Of a stretch of DNA of 64,000 nt, positions 41,285 through 50,147 are shown piece after piece; the first letter of the stretch is position 1; the number at the start of each line of letters is the position of its first letter. A program made the translations under genes and the position numbers. The notes under the pieces are model-generated. The model was not told where the DNA came from, ran no database searches, and was given only the letters and a program-made list of their open reading frames with translations. Location: contig NZ_CP024901.1 in the NCBI RefSeq assembly GCF_003343245.1, positions 806,001 to 870,000 on the forward strand, in the 5' to 3' direction. This DNA comes from Photorhabdus laumondii subsp. laumondii. Its GTDB lineage: Bacteria > Pseudomonadota > Gammaproteobacteria > Enterobacterales > Enterobacteriaceae.

Positions 41285-42438
41285 TAAATAACTTTTCAAA
41301 ATAGTAGAACACTTGGAGGGAACTCAGTCCAATTTTTGCAATCTGATCAATTGTAGATAATCCCAAACCACTAAACGGACTGAGTTATGCCTATCATAGC
41401 ACCTATACCCCGCAATGAACGACGCCAGATGAAAAAAATTATCCAGAACACCCGAGATAAAGATTATGCTCGCAGGCTCATGGCCATATTGATGCTGCAT
41501 CGAGGCGAGTCTGTCTCTCTGGTCGCCAAAACCCTTTGCGCCAGTCGTTCTTCTGTCTATCGCTGGATAAACTGGTTGACTTTATATGGTCTGGAAGGAC
41601 TCAAAAGCCTGCCTGTGGGCAGACCCGCTGTCTGGAATTTAATCCCGCTTTATCCTTTACTGTCTTTTTTATTGCAATATTCTCCCCAGCAATTGGGCTG
41701 CCTGCGTTCTCGCTGGAGTCTTGAGTTTTTTATAATTAAAATCAATGAATTATTAAACATAAAATTATCCATCAGTACCTTCTATCGTTACTTACATAAA
41801 ATGGGTATCGTGTGGCGAAGGGCAGCCCCGACGCTTAAATTACCCGATCCCGAGTACCATGAAAAAATGGCGAAAATTACCGAGGCATTGTCAACGTGTT
41901 CAGAAAAACATCCCGTTTTTTATGAAGATGAAGTCGACATCGAGCTGAATCCAAAAATCGGGGCTGACTGGTATTTAAAAGGGCAACAGAAACGTATAGT
42001 GACACCAGGAAAAAACCAAAAACATTATTTTGCAGGTTGCCTGAATGTTCAAACGGGAAAAGTGACTTATGCTGACGGGTTAAATAAGAATTCTCAGTTA
42101 TTTATCAATGTATTGGAAGAACTTGAACGCCAGTATTGTCATGCTGAAACCCTCACTTTGATTTTGGATAATTACAGTATCCATAAAAGCCGACGGGTCA
42201 GAGATTGGCTGGCTTGTCATCCTAAATTTAATCTGTTGTTTTTACCTGTTTATTCACCCTGGCTGAATAAAATTGAGCGTCTGTGGCAATCCTTACATGA
42301 AACGGTGACACGAAATCATGGCTGTCAGTATATGTGGCAATTGCTTGAGAAAGTGAAAACGTTTTTAAATTCATGTCCCTACAGGAATAGCAGAGAATAA
42401 AAAGAGTGAGTGTATTATAATTATGAAAAGTTATTTAT
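41285..42438. mobile_element. IS630-family insertion sequence (second, different type)
   Basis: Perfect 14-bp terminal inverted repeats (taaataacttttca at 41285-41298 and its complement at 42425-42438) bound a 1.15-kb element with one transposase gene. That is the size of IS630. It inserted upstream of lectin gene 5. Just before the ATG is another inverted repeat (aactcagtcc / ggactgagtt) that may hinder read-through translation. Confidence 0.8.
41387..42400 (+). CDS. IS630-family transposase
   Basis: This 337-residue DDE transposase is close in sequence to the IS630 transposase recalled from Shigella (MPIIAPIPRNERRQM start, GRWINW-like YRWINWLTLYGLEGLKSLP, HPVFYEDEVDIELNPKIGADW, LILDNYSIHKSRRVRDWL, PVYSPWLNKIERLWQSLH). 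The acidic catalytic residues lie in EDEVD, LDNY and NKIERLW. The frame is intact. It is unrelated in detail to the IS630-family copy at 22.6 kb. Confidence 0.93.
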   Translation: MPIIAPIPRNERRQMKKIIQNTRDKDYARRLMAILMLHRGESVSLVAKTLCASRSSVYRWINWLTLYGLEGLKSLPVGRPAVWNLIPLYPLLSFLLQYSPQQLGCLRSRWSLEFFIIKINELLNIKLSISTFYRYLHKMGIVWRRAAPTLKLPDPEYHEKMAKITEALSTCSEKHPVFYEDEVDIELNPKIGADWYLKGQQKRIVTPGKNQKHYFAGCLNVQTGKVTYADGLNKNSQLFINVLEELERQYCHAETLTLILDNYSIHKSRRVRDWLACHPKFNLLFLPVYSPWLNKIERLWQSLHETVTRNHGCQYMWQLLEKVKTFLNSCPYRNSRE

Positions 42439-42737
42439 TTTATTTGAAATTAATTTATGAAATTAATTTATGAAATTAAGTTATCGATAAGGTATGATTG
42501 TATATTATAAATCTCTATAGGCTGATATATATTTTTACATACAATCATTTAAAAACAATTAATTACATGTAAACTATTTCATTATTTTAAAGTTTCATTT
42601 AATTTCTATTTTAAATATATTTTGAAAGTTGCATTAATTCCAGAAAAATAAGGGAAAATAATTTATATCGCTTTCATCCTCGCCCTTTTACCAGAAAGTG
42701 GCATATCATGGATATGCCACCAGCTTAACGAATGAAT
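42439..42737. other. AT-rich region and hairpin downstream of the TonB receptor gene
   Basis: Mostly AT-rich DNA resembling a decayed lectin intergenic region. A strong hairpin (gtggcatatc with gatatgccac) at 42699-42720, just beyond the receptor stop on the minus strand, is the likely receptor-operon terminator. Confidence 0.55.
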
Positions 42738-45341
42738 TTAAAAATAAGTTGTGATACCGGCACGAAACGTTCTGCCCGGTGAAGGGATATAGCCGAGGCT
42801 AAGAGGTTGGATATAATATTTGTCGAACACATTATCCACACCGAGCTCAAATTCGACATGCTTATTTATACGGGCAGTCAGAGAGATATCGGCTACAGTT
42901 GCAGGCCGCCAAATAATGGGTGCCAACAGAGGAGCAGAACCGCGTCTTGGTTTTCCTGCTGGTACAGATCTTTGTCCATAATGGGAAACTCTGGCGTTGA
43001 CAGATACATTGTCATTTAAAAATCGCTGTGTCAGATCGAGTGATACCGCATATTTAGGCGGAATATGATTAGTTGCATAATCCGAAGGGAGACTACGTGC
43101 GATGCACCCGTCATTTTCCGTACAGAATTTGACTTTTGTGTAGTAATTCATCGATAAACGCGCATCAAAGTGATCGCTATGGTAAACACTTGCCAATTCC
43201 AATCCGGCAAATTTAGCCTCTTTAATATTACTGATGTACATACTCCAGTAATCATCCATCCATGACCGGCTGATATAGTCCTTCACCCGGTTATCAAAGT
43301 AGGATATTGCGATATCGAAGCTATCATTTTGAGCAATGATATCCGGGAAGCGTGATGTCAGCCCGACTTCGATATTTTTTGAAATTTCAGGTTTTATATG
43401 ATCGTCTACATTCATCATGTAGCCACGAATACCTTCAACCATTGATGGAAAACGTGGGGCGTAGGCATATTTGGCATGCAGTGCTGTTTCATGATTAAGT
43501 TCAAGCTTAGTGCCTACCCAATAGCCATGAGCATGGTCTCGCTTATTGTTGACTTTCCCAGAAGTGAGTTGTGGTAACCAAGAGCTACCCGGACGAGCTG
43601 GACTGTCATCTTCGATCTGATAGGATTTGTAATCCCATCCGCCCATTAGGGTCAGGCGGTCGGCAAGCATATAGTTCCCGCTCAGGAAAAAATGGCCTTC
43701 TTTACGTTCTCCTTCCCGATTAACGGCATATTTCCATTTACCTGCGCTTGGGCCAGTGCGTTCACGAATAAAGCTGGCACCGTAGTTCAACTCAATATCT
43801 TGCATTGAAAGATCAAATAATGAGGTGTTGCTCAAATTCACCCCGACTGTGCGCATGAATTTTTTATCACCGAGGGTATTATTTGCGGTTCGAGGGCGAT
43901 CGTTAACCCGTGTTTGCCATACTCCGATATCCAAATTAATCCAGGGATTTGACGCAGGTTCCCATTTATAGTTGAGGCTGTGCCTGTTCATGTTGAGCCG
44001 TGTCAGTGGCCCCTGTTCCAAGATCATAAATGTTTGGCTCAGGTTTGCCATATCCGCGACATAGGATTCCCCGTAGAGATTTTGGTAATGGCTAATGATA
44101 GCCGAGATTTCATGACCATCGCCAAAACGAACTTTTCCTTTACCCAGTAATGACTGGCTATCTTCGGAAGTGTTAGGTACGGCATCTCCCATTGCGTACA
44201 GCGAATAACCGGCCATCTGTTCACTGAATTGTGGAATGCGGCAATCTTGTGGATCACTCTCACACAAATAGCCTGGCATGCCACGCTCCTTAGCGCCCGG
44301 TCCGTGTTTGCCAGAGTGGTAATTACCCCGCTTGCGCTGAGAAACACCAAACAGCAATTCATAGGAAGGTTCGGCAATCGCGAAAACAATACTCCCGGTG
44401 CGATTTTTAGCATCGAAAAGAGAGGTTTTTGATGGGGAAGGCCAGTCATTGCGTTGATAATCGTCAGGATTAGAATGGTTGTTCAACAGACTTCCTTTCA
44501 GGCGCACTCCTGCCTTTTGTCCATCGAGGAGGATATCACTGGCTTCAATGGTTTTTATCTCCACCGTTCCCCCAATAGCTCCCATACCGCCTTTTCCTGT
44601 CGGGCCTTTACTGATATCTACCCGGCCAATGAAATCGGGATCGATAAAGGAACGGTTGGAGACACCCTGATAGCCGCGGTAAAGCGCGGTCTGGTTAGAT
44701 GCGCCATCAACAGTGGTTAGGACTCGGCCTTGTCCTTGCAAGCCTCGGATATTCACATCCAGGCTGCCTGAACTACGCGCTTCGCCGGATAATACCCCCG
44801 GTGTGATTTTGAAAATATCAACGGGGTGGATCACGCCGAATTTTTCGATATCTTTGCCTTTGATGGTGGTACTGCCGAACCGCAATGGTTCATTACCTGA
44901 ATACCCGCGATTGCCAGCTACCGTAAGAGGATTTAGTACGATTACACCTTTGTTGGTCATCTTCTTTGTCATTTTTACTAGCGTGTAGCTGCCATCGGTA
45001 CGTTGGGACAGTTGTAAATGACTGCCTGTGAGCAGTTGTACTAAACCTTGATGAGCGCTGAAACTACCGTTTAATGAAGGTGCTGTGAGTCCGTTGGTTA
45101 AATTCGGATCGAAGGAGAGCGCTGTCCCGGTTTGAGCCGCAAAGTGGGACAACGAATTGCCTAATGAACCTGGTGGAATATGAACGGAATAGAGTGTATC
45201 TGCTGGTGTGGTGGCGTAAAGGGAACGAGTCGGTAGCAGTATTAATGGTAATAACAGTGCGACTAAAGACTTTTTCTGCCAACGTGGTTGTGAATCTTGG
45301 CAGTCAACAGGATATGGCATAGTAAGTTTTTGATATAGCAT
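42738..45341 (-). CDS. TonB-dependent outer-membrane receptor with signalling (STN) domain
   Basis: This 867-residue receptor is of the iron/heme transport class. A long leader (VALLLPLILLPTRSLYAT) precedes an STN domain (LYSVHIPPGSLGNSLSHFAA ... GTALSFDPNL). Next come a plug domain (VDIFKITPGVLSGEARSSGS, VNIRGLQGQGRVLT) and a beta-barrel ending in RTFRAGITTYF with the terminal aromatic residue. The STN domain indicates FecA/HasR-style surface signalling to the adjacent FecR/FecI pair. The substrate is not readable; heme or a siderophore is likely. The start at 45341 has a ggagaa ribosome-binding site. Confidence 0.88.
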   Translation of the reverse strand: MLYQKLTMPYPVDCQDSQPRWQKKSLVALLLPLILLPTRSLYATTPADTLYSVHIPPGSLGNSLSHFAAQTGTALSFDPNLTNGLTAPSLNGSFSAHQGLVQLLTGSHLQLSQRTDGSYTLVKMTKKMTNKGVIVLNPLTVAGNRGYSGNEPLRFGSTTIKGKDIEKFGVIHPVDIFKITPGVLSGEARSSGSLDVNIRGLQGQGRVLTTVDGASNQTALYRGYQGVSNRSFIDPDFIGRVDISKGPTGKGGMGAIGGTVEIKTIEASDILLDGQKAGVRLKGSLLNNHSNPDDYQRNDWPSPSKTSLFDAKNRTGSIVFAIAEPSYELLFGVSQRKRGNYHSGKHGPGAKERGMPGYLCESDPQDCRIPQFSEQMAGYSLYAMGDAVPNTSEDSQSLLGKGKVRFGDGHEISAIISHYQNLYGESYVADMANLSQTFMILEQGPLTRLNMNRHSLNYKWEPASNPWINLDIGVWQTRVNDRPRTANNTLGDKKFMRTVGVNLSNTSLFDLSMQDIELNYGASFIRERTGPSAGKWKYAVNREGERKEGHFFLSGNYMLADRLTLMGGWDYKSYQIEDDSPARPGSSWLPQLTSGKVNNKRDHAHGYWVGTKLELNHETALHAKYAYAPRFPSMVEGIRGYMMNVDDHIKPEISKNIEVGLTSRFPDIIAQNDSFDIAISYFDNRVKDYISRSWMDDYWSMYISNIKEAKFAGLELASVYHSDHFDARLSMNYYTKVKFCTENDGCIARSLPSDYATNHIPPKYAVSLDLTQRFLNDNVSVNARVSHYGQRSVPAGKPRRGSAPLLAPIIWRPATVADISLTARINKHVEFELGVDNVFDKYYIQPLSLGYIPSPGRTFRAGITTYF

Positions 45342-45427
45342 AGTAAGTTCTCCATAACTTTTTCAGCTTCTTTTATTTCTATGCCGTATGAGATTGAAAA
45401 AAGTGTCAGTAAAAATGATTATTTTTA

Positions 45428-46408
45428 TTAACTGGGTGAGGTGAGTGTAATCCAATAGCGGGTCAGGCGGCGTATTGAGAGCGGATAGGTTTGTAATAGC
45501 ATATGCAGTGCCAGATCCGTATCCCGTAGGGGAAAAGCACCAGAAACCCGCAGATGAGCTACTGCATCATCGCAACGGATGATGCCGGAACGATAGCGAT
45601 TCAGTTCAGTAACCACCGTTGCCAGCGGCAAGTTATCGGCTACCATCATGCCTTGTAACCAGCTTAGAGATGTTATTGAACGGGTATGTTGTGGGGCAAC
45701 GGTAAATTGAGTGAAATGGGTTGCTTCTCCAGCATGCAGTATGTGTGGTAAACCGTTATCTGGCGTAATGCGAACCGCTCCTTCTACTATTTCCACCTGA
45801 GCGTGTGAGGCTTGTTGGCGGACGCTGAATTTTGTGCCCAATGCCACAATAACGCCTTGTTTGGTTTGTACTTTAAATGGGCGAGCTGGATGGCGGTTAT
45901 CTTTATGGGTTTCAATATAGATTTCCCCTAGCTTTAGACTAATAAGCCGTTGGGTATCATCATAATGAACATCTGTTGAGCTTTGTGTATTTAAAGTGAG
46001 TTGGCTGTTATCCGGTAATGACCAGTGCTGGATTTGCCCCGTTTGGGTGTGATAATCGCCAGTGAGAAGCTGAAATTGATCAGATCGCCAAAAGAGTGAT
46101 GATGCGCCAGCCGGTATTAACAACATAAGTGTAAGCTTTCTGATGGCTTCTCGACGGGAAAGGGGCTGTTTGTTATTTAACAGAGGTGAGGCGATATGCG
46201 GTGGTAAATGGTGTAACCGTGCTAACAGACACTGTGCGTGTTCCCAGGCTTGAGCATGTTCTGGACTTTGTGCACACCAGGCAGCGCAGGCATTCCGATC
46301 AGCTTCGCTGGCATGGCTATCATGTAAAATGGTCAACCATTCTGCGGCTTCGGCAAGTATCTTTTCAGAAGGTGTACTTGATAAAGACGATGTATCAGAG
46401 GAAGCCAT
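45428..46408 (-). CDS. FecR-family anti-sigma / signal transducer
   Basis: This inner-membrane regulator relays receptor occupancy to the ECF sigma factor. The N-terminal cytoplasmic part (EKILAEAAEWLTILHDSHAS, AWCAQSPEHAQAWEHAQ) is the FecR N domain. A hydrophobic helix (LTLMLLIPAGASSLFW) and the periplasmic FecR domain (GALGTKFSVRQ-type segment, VEIVEGAVRI) follow. The start at 46408 (MASSDTSS) is chosen because agaggg lies 6 nt upstream and it begins 11 nt after the sigma gene; an ATG at 46441 would overlap it. Confidence 0.87.
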   Translation of the reverse strand: MASSDTSSLSSTPSEKILAEAAEWLTILHDSHASEADRNACAAWCAQSPEHAQAWEHAQCLLARLHHLPPHIASPLLNNKQPLSRREAIRKLTLMLLIPAGASSLFWRSDQFQLLTGDYHTQTGQIQHWSLPDNSQLTLNTQSSTDVHYDDTQRLISLKLGEIYIETHKDNRHPARPFKVQTKQGVIVALGTKFSVRQQASHAQVEIVEGAVRITPDNGLPHILHAGEATHFTQFTVAPQHTRSITSLSWLQGMMVADNLPLATVVTELNRYRSGIIRCDDAVAHLRVSGAFPLRDTDLALHMLLQTYPLSIRRLTRYWITLTSPS

Positions 46409-46419
46409 ACCAAGCCCTC

Positions 46420-46929
46420 TTATGCCATCGCTATCAGGCATTGATAAAAGCCTTGTTTCATATAACGTTTTACTGTGGACAGCGAAATATTCATCTGATT
46501 TGCAATATCTTCGTATTTCATGCCTTCTATCTGGGAAAGTAAAAAGACCGTTTGCACTGGCGTGGGGAGTTGGCTGAGCATAATATCAATTTCCTGAAGT
46601 GTTTCGAGGATGATAAGTTTTTGCTCTGGTGCGGGAATAAGCGGTTCAGGCAGACTGACGAGTAAATCCAGATAAGACTGTTCAAGTGAGCGGCGACGAT
46701 ACCAGTTAACCATCAACCCCTTAGCAATGGTGACAATGTAGGCACGGGGTTCATTAAGTTGCTGTGGTAAAGGTGAACGAAGTAATTTAACAAAAGTATC
46801 TTGAGTCAGGTCTGCGGCAGTTTCATCGCAGTTAAGGCGATGCTTAAGCCAACGAAATAACCAATCATGATTGTGGACGTACATCCACTGGATCTGTTGA
46901 GTGTCTAAAACATTAACGGTCATTTTCAT
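46420..46929 (-). CDS. FecI-family ECF sigma factor
   Basis: This 169-residue sigma factor has region 2 (HDWLFRWLKHRLNCDETAAD, LTQDTFVKLLRSP) and region 4 (LPTPVQTVFLLSQIEGMKYE, DIANQMNISLSTVKRYM) of the iron-starvation ECF group. It likely drives transcription of the receptor gene downstream once FecR relays the signal. It is preceded by a Fur-box-like site, and the order sigma-antisigma-receptor is the usual one. Confidence 0.9.
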   Translation of the reverse strand: MKMTVNVLDTQQIQWMYVHNHDWLFRWLKHRLNCDETAADLTQDTFVKLLRSPLPQQLNEPRAYIVTIAKGLMVNWYRRRSLEQSYLDLLVSLPEPLIPAPEQKLIILETLQEIDIMLSQLPTPVQTVFLLSQIEGMKYEDIANQMNISLSTVKRYMKQGFYQCLIAMA

Positions 46930-46943
46930 GCTATGCTATCAAT

Positions 46944-46962
46944 GTAAATGCAAATCATTATC
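46944..46962 (-). promoter_or_regulatory. Fur-box-like operator
   Basis: The 19-bp sequence gtaaatgcaaatcattatc matches the classical Fur consensus palindrome at about 15 of 19 positions by hand count. It lies 15 bp upstream of the sigma-factor ATG. Iron-dependent repression by Fur is inferred. Confidence 0.65.
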
Positions 46963-47264
46963 ACTTTTGGTATGTTACAGGTAATTGCTTTCCGTTACCA
47001 ATAAATAATGGATACGAACCCGCTGATCAAATGCATTTTTATTTACTATAAATAAAATTAATGAATTAATTTGTCGTTTTGATCATGATTGACAGGGCTA
47101 AATTATAAGGATTTTAAACAGAGATCGAGAATTTAAACTAAACATTCCTTTATAGTGCTATAGAATATGAGTAGTACTTCAAGGAAATTAAAATGACGAT
47201 TAAGGCGTTAATGACGTATATTTTAAGGTTAAATCAATGGAGAAACTGATTATTATTTATGGTC

Positions 47265-47391
47265 TATACCCTATGGATTTCAAGATGCATCGCGACGGCA
47301 AAGGAGTGAATCCCCGGGAGCATAGGTAACTATGTGACCGGGGTGAGCGAGTGCAACCAACAAAGAAGCAACTTGAAAGATAACGGGTATA
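47265..47391. repeat. ERIC element (127 bp)
   Basis: Full-length copy between the sigma-factor gene and the next ERIC, with minor changes (aaggagtgaatcc, gcaaccaac). Confidence 0.92.
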
Positions 47392-47555
47392 ATTGATTTG
47401 ATCTCTTGTTCATCCTCTATTGAGTTTTACTGTTAGCCGAGTATTTAAGGTGTTGAGAATATCTGAATAGTTATTTTTTTTAATAGTTTCAAATTGAATT
47501 TAATATTAAAAATATTTTCACAAGGGAAAATTTTAAATCATTTTAGATTTAGGGG

Positions 47556-47682
47556 TATACCCAATAGATTTCAAGATGCATCGCGACGGAAAGGGAGCGA
47601 ATCCCCGAGAGCATAGATAACTATGTGACCGGGGTGAGAGAGTGCAGCCAACAAAGGGGCAACTTGAAAGATGACGGATATA
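47556..47682. repeat. ERIC element (127 bp), diverged
   Basis: Full-length copy starting TATACCCAATAG and ending ggatata, 164 bp from the previous ERIC in the same orientation. Confidence 0.9.
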
Positions 47683-47884
47683 AAGTAATATAATGTTGGG
47701 TTTATTGATGAGTGCCTAATATATCATGCAATTATCTTTTAATATTGATGTAATGTAGGCAGTTGGAATAATAAATTTGACATTCAAAAATAGCAAAATT
47801 CAGATATATAGCTATAATAGATGGTTATATATACGATAATTACAGTGGTTAATATATTAAAAGCTTAAGTGAACGAGGAATAAA

Positions 47885-48916
47885 ATGGAAGGTACTTTAA
47901 TTATTTGTGTTGATTCGATTCTGAGATTTCGTTCAGATTACGATACGACAATCGCTGTGCCGATGTTATCAGTTCAGGAACAGTTAGGTAAAAATGATCC
48001 GTTCTTTTTCTTGAAATATTTCAGAAATAAGGTCCTAATAGAAAAAGGAGTAACAATATCAAATATATTTCTCGCGATAGAACCGTGGCAGGCTATGCTA
48101 AGCACTTGGTTGGAAATTGATATTTCTGCTTACATTGCAGAGATTAGAAAGCCTTCTCAAGAAGAACCGATATTTGATTGGATCAGCATTCAGAGAATCA
48201 CGTCGGTTCATCGGGTATATCAGCGAAAAGATATGAAAGATAATGAAAAACTGTCTGAATATTTTAATCGTGAACATACGCCGACAAAATATTTTAATAT
48301 TGAATCAGTTTGTATGGCATCGGGTTATAGGAAAGGCGATAAAGAGCATTACAGTATCAGTGAATATATCCATGAAATTAAAAATATTCCAGTCATTGCC
48401 AGTGACAGGCAAATATTAATTGGCTATGATGATAATAATACGGATATTTTGAATGATAAATGTTTTGGTATATATGATAATAGAAATATCAAATATATAC
48501 AGGGAACAACCTCGTTTGCGTTTTATGAATTGATGGAAGCTATTTTTAATGATGGCTTATTCTACAATTCACCGCAAACAGCTTGTCATAGCTTAGAAAT
48601 GATAAAAGAGATGTTGGAAATTATAGATCGCGGAAATATGAATCACGAAAAGGATAATAAAGAATGTATTCTTCAACAAGAAAATAATAGTGGGAATATT
48701 AATGGAGGTAATAATGACAGAGAATTAAATGTTGAGTTTTATGATGGTGCTTTTGATCCGCTAATAGAACATATAGAAACAGAGAGGGAGTATTGGAATT
48801 ATATAAAATTATTATGTCATTCGTATGGTCATTTGCCAGTAAGAATTGGTACGATTAATGAGGCTAAAGTTCCTGAATATCGCTTCTATAACAATATTAT
48901 AGATGATGAAAGTTAG
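47885..48916 (+). CDS. unrecognised 343-residue protein
   Basis: The ORF has a clear gaggaataaa ribosome-binding region and protein-like composition. No signal peptide or transmembrane segment is seen. The N-terminal 240 residues look like one globular domain (FFFLKYFRNKVLIEKG; NIFLAIEPWQAMLSTWLEID). An Asn-rich linker (NNSGNINGGNND) leads to a short acidic C-terminal domain (FDPLIEHIETEREYWNYI). I do not recognise a family. The low-GC DNA and flanking ERIC elements suggest a lineage-specific gene. Confidence 0.7.
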   Translation: MEGTLIICVDSILRFRSDYDTTIAVPMLSVQEQLGKNDPFFFLKYFRNKVLIEKGVTISNIFLAIEPWQAMLSTWLEIDISAYIAEIRKPSQEEPIFDWISIQRITSVHRVYQRKDMKDNEKLSEYFNREHTPTKYFNIESVCMASGYRKGDKEHYSISEYIHEIKNIPVIASDRQILIGYDDNNTDILNDKCFGIYDNRNIKYIQGTTSFAFYELMEAIFNDGLFYNSPQTACHSLEMIKEMLEIIDRGNMNHEKDNKECILQQENNSGNINGGNNDRELNVEFYDGAFDPLIEHIETEREYWNYIKLLCHSYGHLPVRIGTINEAKVPEYRFYNNIIDDES

Positions 48917-49249
48917 CTTTTATGGATGAGCTATATTTCATCATCAAGTATTAAAGTGCCAATAGATATTATATTTTGTTGGTTAAGTTGTTTATTTTAC
49001 TTTTTATTTTGATTTCTTGGGTTTTTCATATCTGTGACCAAGTGGCATTGAATGATGAAATTTACGTTTTAGGGGATGGAAGCGATGCTTTAGTGTTTTA
49101 CTTTTTCATGTATTGTGTTGGCGAAAATATGAAGTAATGGAAGTAAATATGTGTGGTGATATATATCTTATAAAGTATAATTTCTTAGAAAATACGCGTT
49201 ACCTTTTGACGGAGGTTTGAAAATATTTTAACTGTCATCAATCTGGGTG
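48917..49249. other. AT-rich intergenic stretch
   Basis: No ORF, hairpin terminator or RNA is evident before the ERIC at 49250. Confidence 0.4.
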
Positions 49250-49376
49250 TATACCCTATGGATTTCAAGATGGATCGCGACGGCAAGGGAGCGAATCCCC
49301 GGGAGCATAGATAACGATGTGACCGGGGTGAGAGAGTACAGCCAACAAAGAGGCAACTTGAAGGATAACGGGTATA
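49250..49376. repeat. ERIC element (127 bp)
   Basis: Full-length copy 36 bp upstream of the RibD/DHFR-domain gene, so it lies in that gene's promoter region. Confidence 0.92.
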
Positions 49377-49412
49377 TAGCGTTTTAACATCGTGTTTAAT
49401 AGGAAGGTAATA

Positions 49413-49964
49413 ATGCCGAAATTAATTTATTACGTCGCTACGACAATAGATGGTTATATTGCTAATAAAAACAATGGGCTGGATTGGTTATATGAATTTG
49501 TGCTTGGGGATGATGCAACACCTTATGATGATTTTTATCGAGGTATTGGTGCTGTGATTATGGGAGCACAAACATACGAATGGATAATGACAAATTCACC
49601 GGATGATTGGCCATACAAAAATGTTCCGGCCTTCGTTCTTTCTCATAGGGCGCTGTCAACGCCTGAAGGGTTGAATATCATCATAACCAATGAAACAGTA
49701 AGAGTTATTGCTGCCAAGGCGAAGAAAATGGCTAATGGTAAAGATGTCTGGTTAGTTGGGGGAGGTAAAACCGCTGCGTATTTTGCTGAGGCTGGTGAAT
49801 TACAACAAATATTCTTAACCACGATTCCGGTATTTTTAGGTGCGGGCATTGAGGTTTTTCCTGTGAGTGAAAAAGTCCATGTCATACCTAAGACGCAACG
49901 TTTTTTACGTAGCGGCGCTATTGAAAGTTTGCTGGATGTTGATGCTCCTACCCCTACCCCGTAA
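49413..49964 (+). CDS. dihydrofolate reductase / RibD C-terminal domain protein
   Basis: This 183-residue protein of the RibD_C/DHFR-like superfamily begins LIYYVATTIDGYIA and has GAVIMGAQTYEWIM near residue 55, DVWLVGGGKTAAYF near 115 and IPVFLGAGIEVFP. These are NADPH-binding fold motifs; many such proteins are uncharacterised reductases. The ATG at 49413 has aggaagg upstream and matches the family N-terminus; an upstream in-frame start at 49392 lacks support. Confidence 0.85.
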   Translation: MPKLIYYVATTIDGYIANKNNGLDWLYEFVLGDDATPYDDFYRGIGAVIMGAQTYEWIMTNSPDDWPYKNVPAFVLSHRALSTPEGLNIIITNETVRVIAAKAKKMANGKDVWLVGGGKTAAYFAEAGELQQIFLTTIPVFLGAGIEVFPVSEKVHVIPKTQRFLRSGAIESLLDVDAPTPTP

Positions 49965-50046
49965 ATAAGATTGCTGCTGTCATGTTCATCTGTCCTGTTT
50001 TTAGCTAAACAGGTTCAACACTACAGTCAAATGGATTGCCCACATT

Positions 50047-50121
50047 AATTGCGCCATAATCGCGCCATATTAGTGGCACAAAAGTGGCGCGATTATCTGA
50101 ATTGCGCCATAATCGCGCCAT
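50047..50121. promoter_or_regulatory. repeat array upstream of the Fic gene (candidate operator)
   Basis: An exact 22-bp direct repeat occurs at 50047-50068 and 50100-50121; each copy contains attgcgcc and ataatcgcgcca. Between them, tggcgcgattat at 50085-50096 is the complement of ataatcgcgcca, so both direct and inverted arrangements exist. The cluster ends 26 bp before the proposed Fic ATG. This looks like a regulator-binding site, plausibly for the Fic protein's own winged helix. Confidence 0.65.
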
Positions 50122-50147
50122 GTTCTTACTGGGATCTGTTGTTCGCC

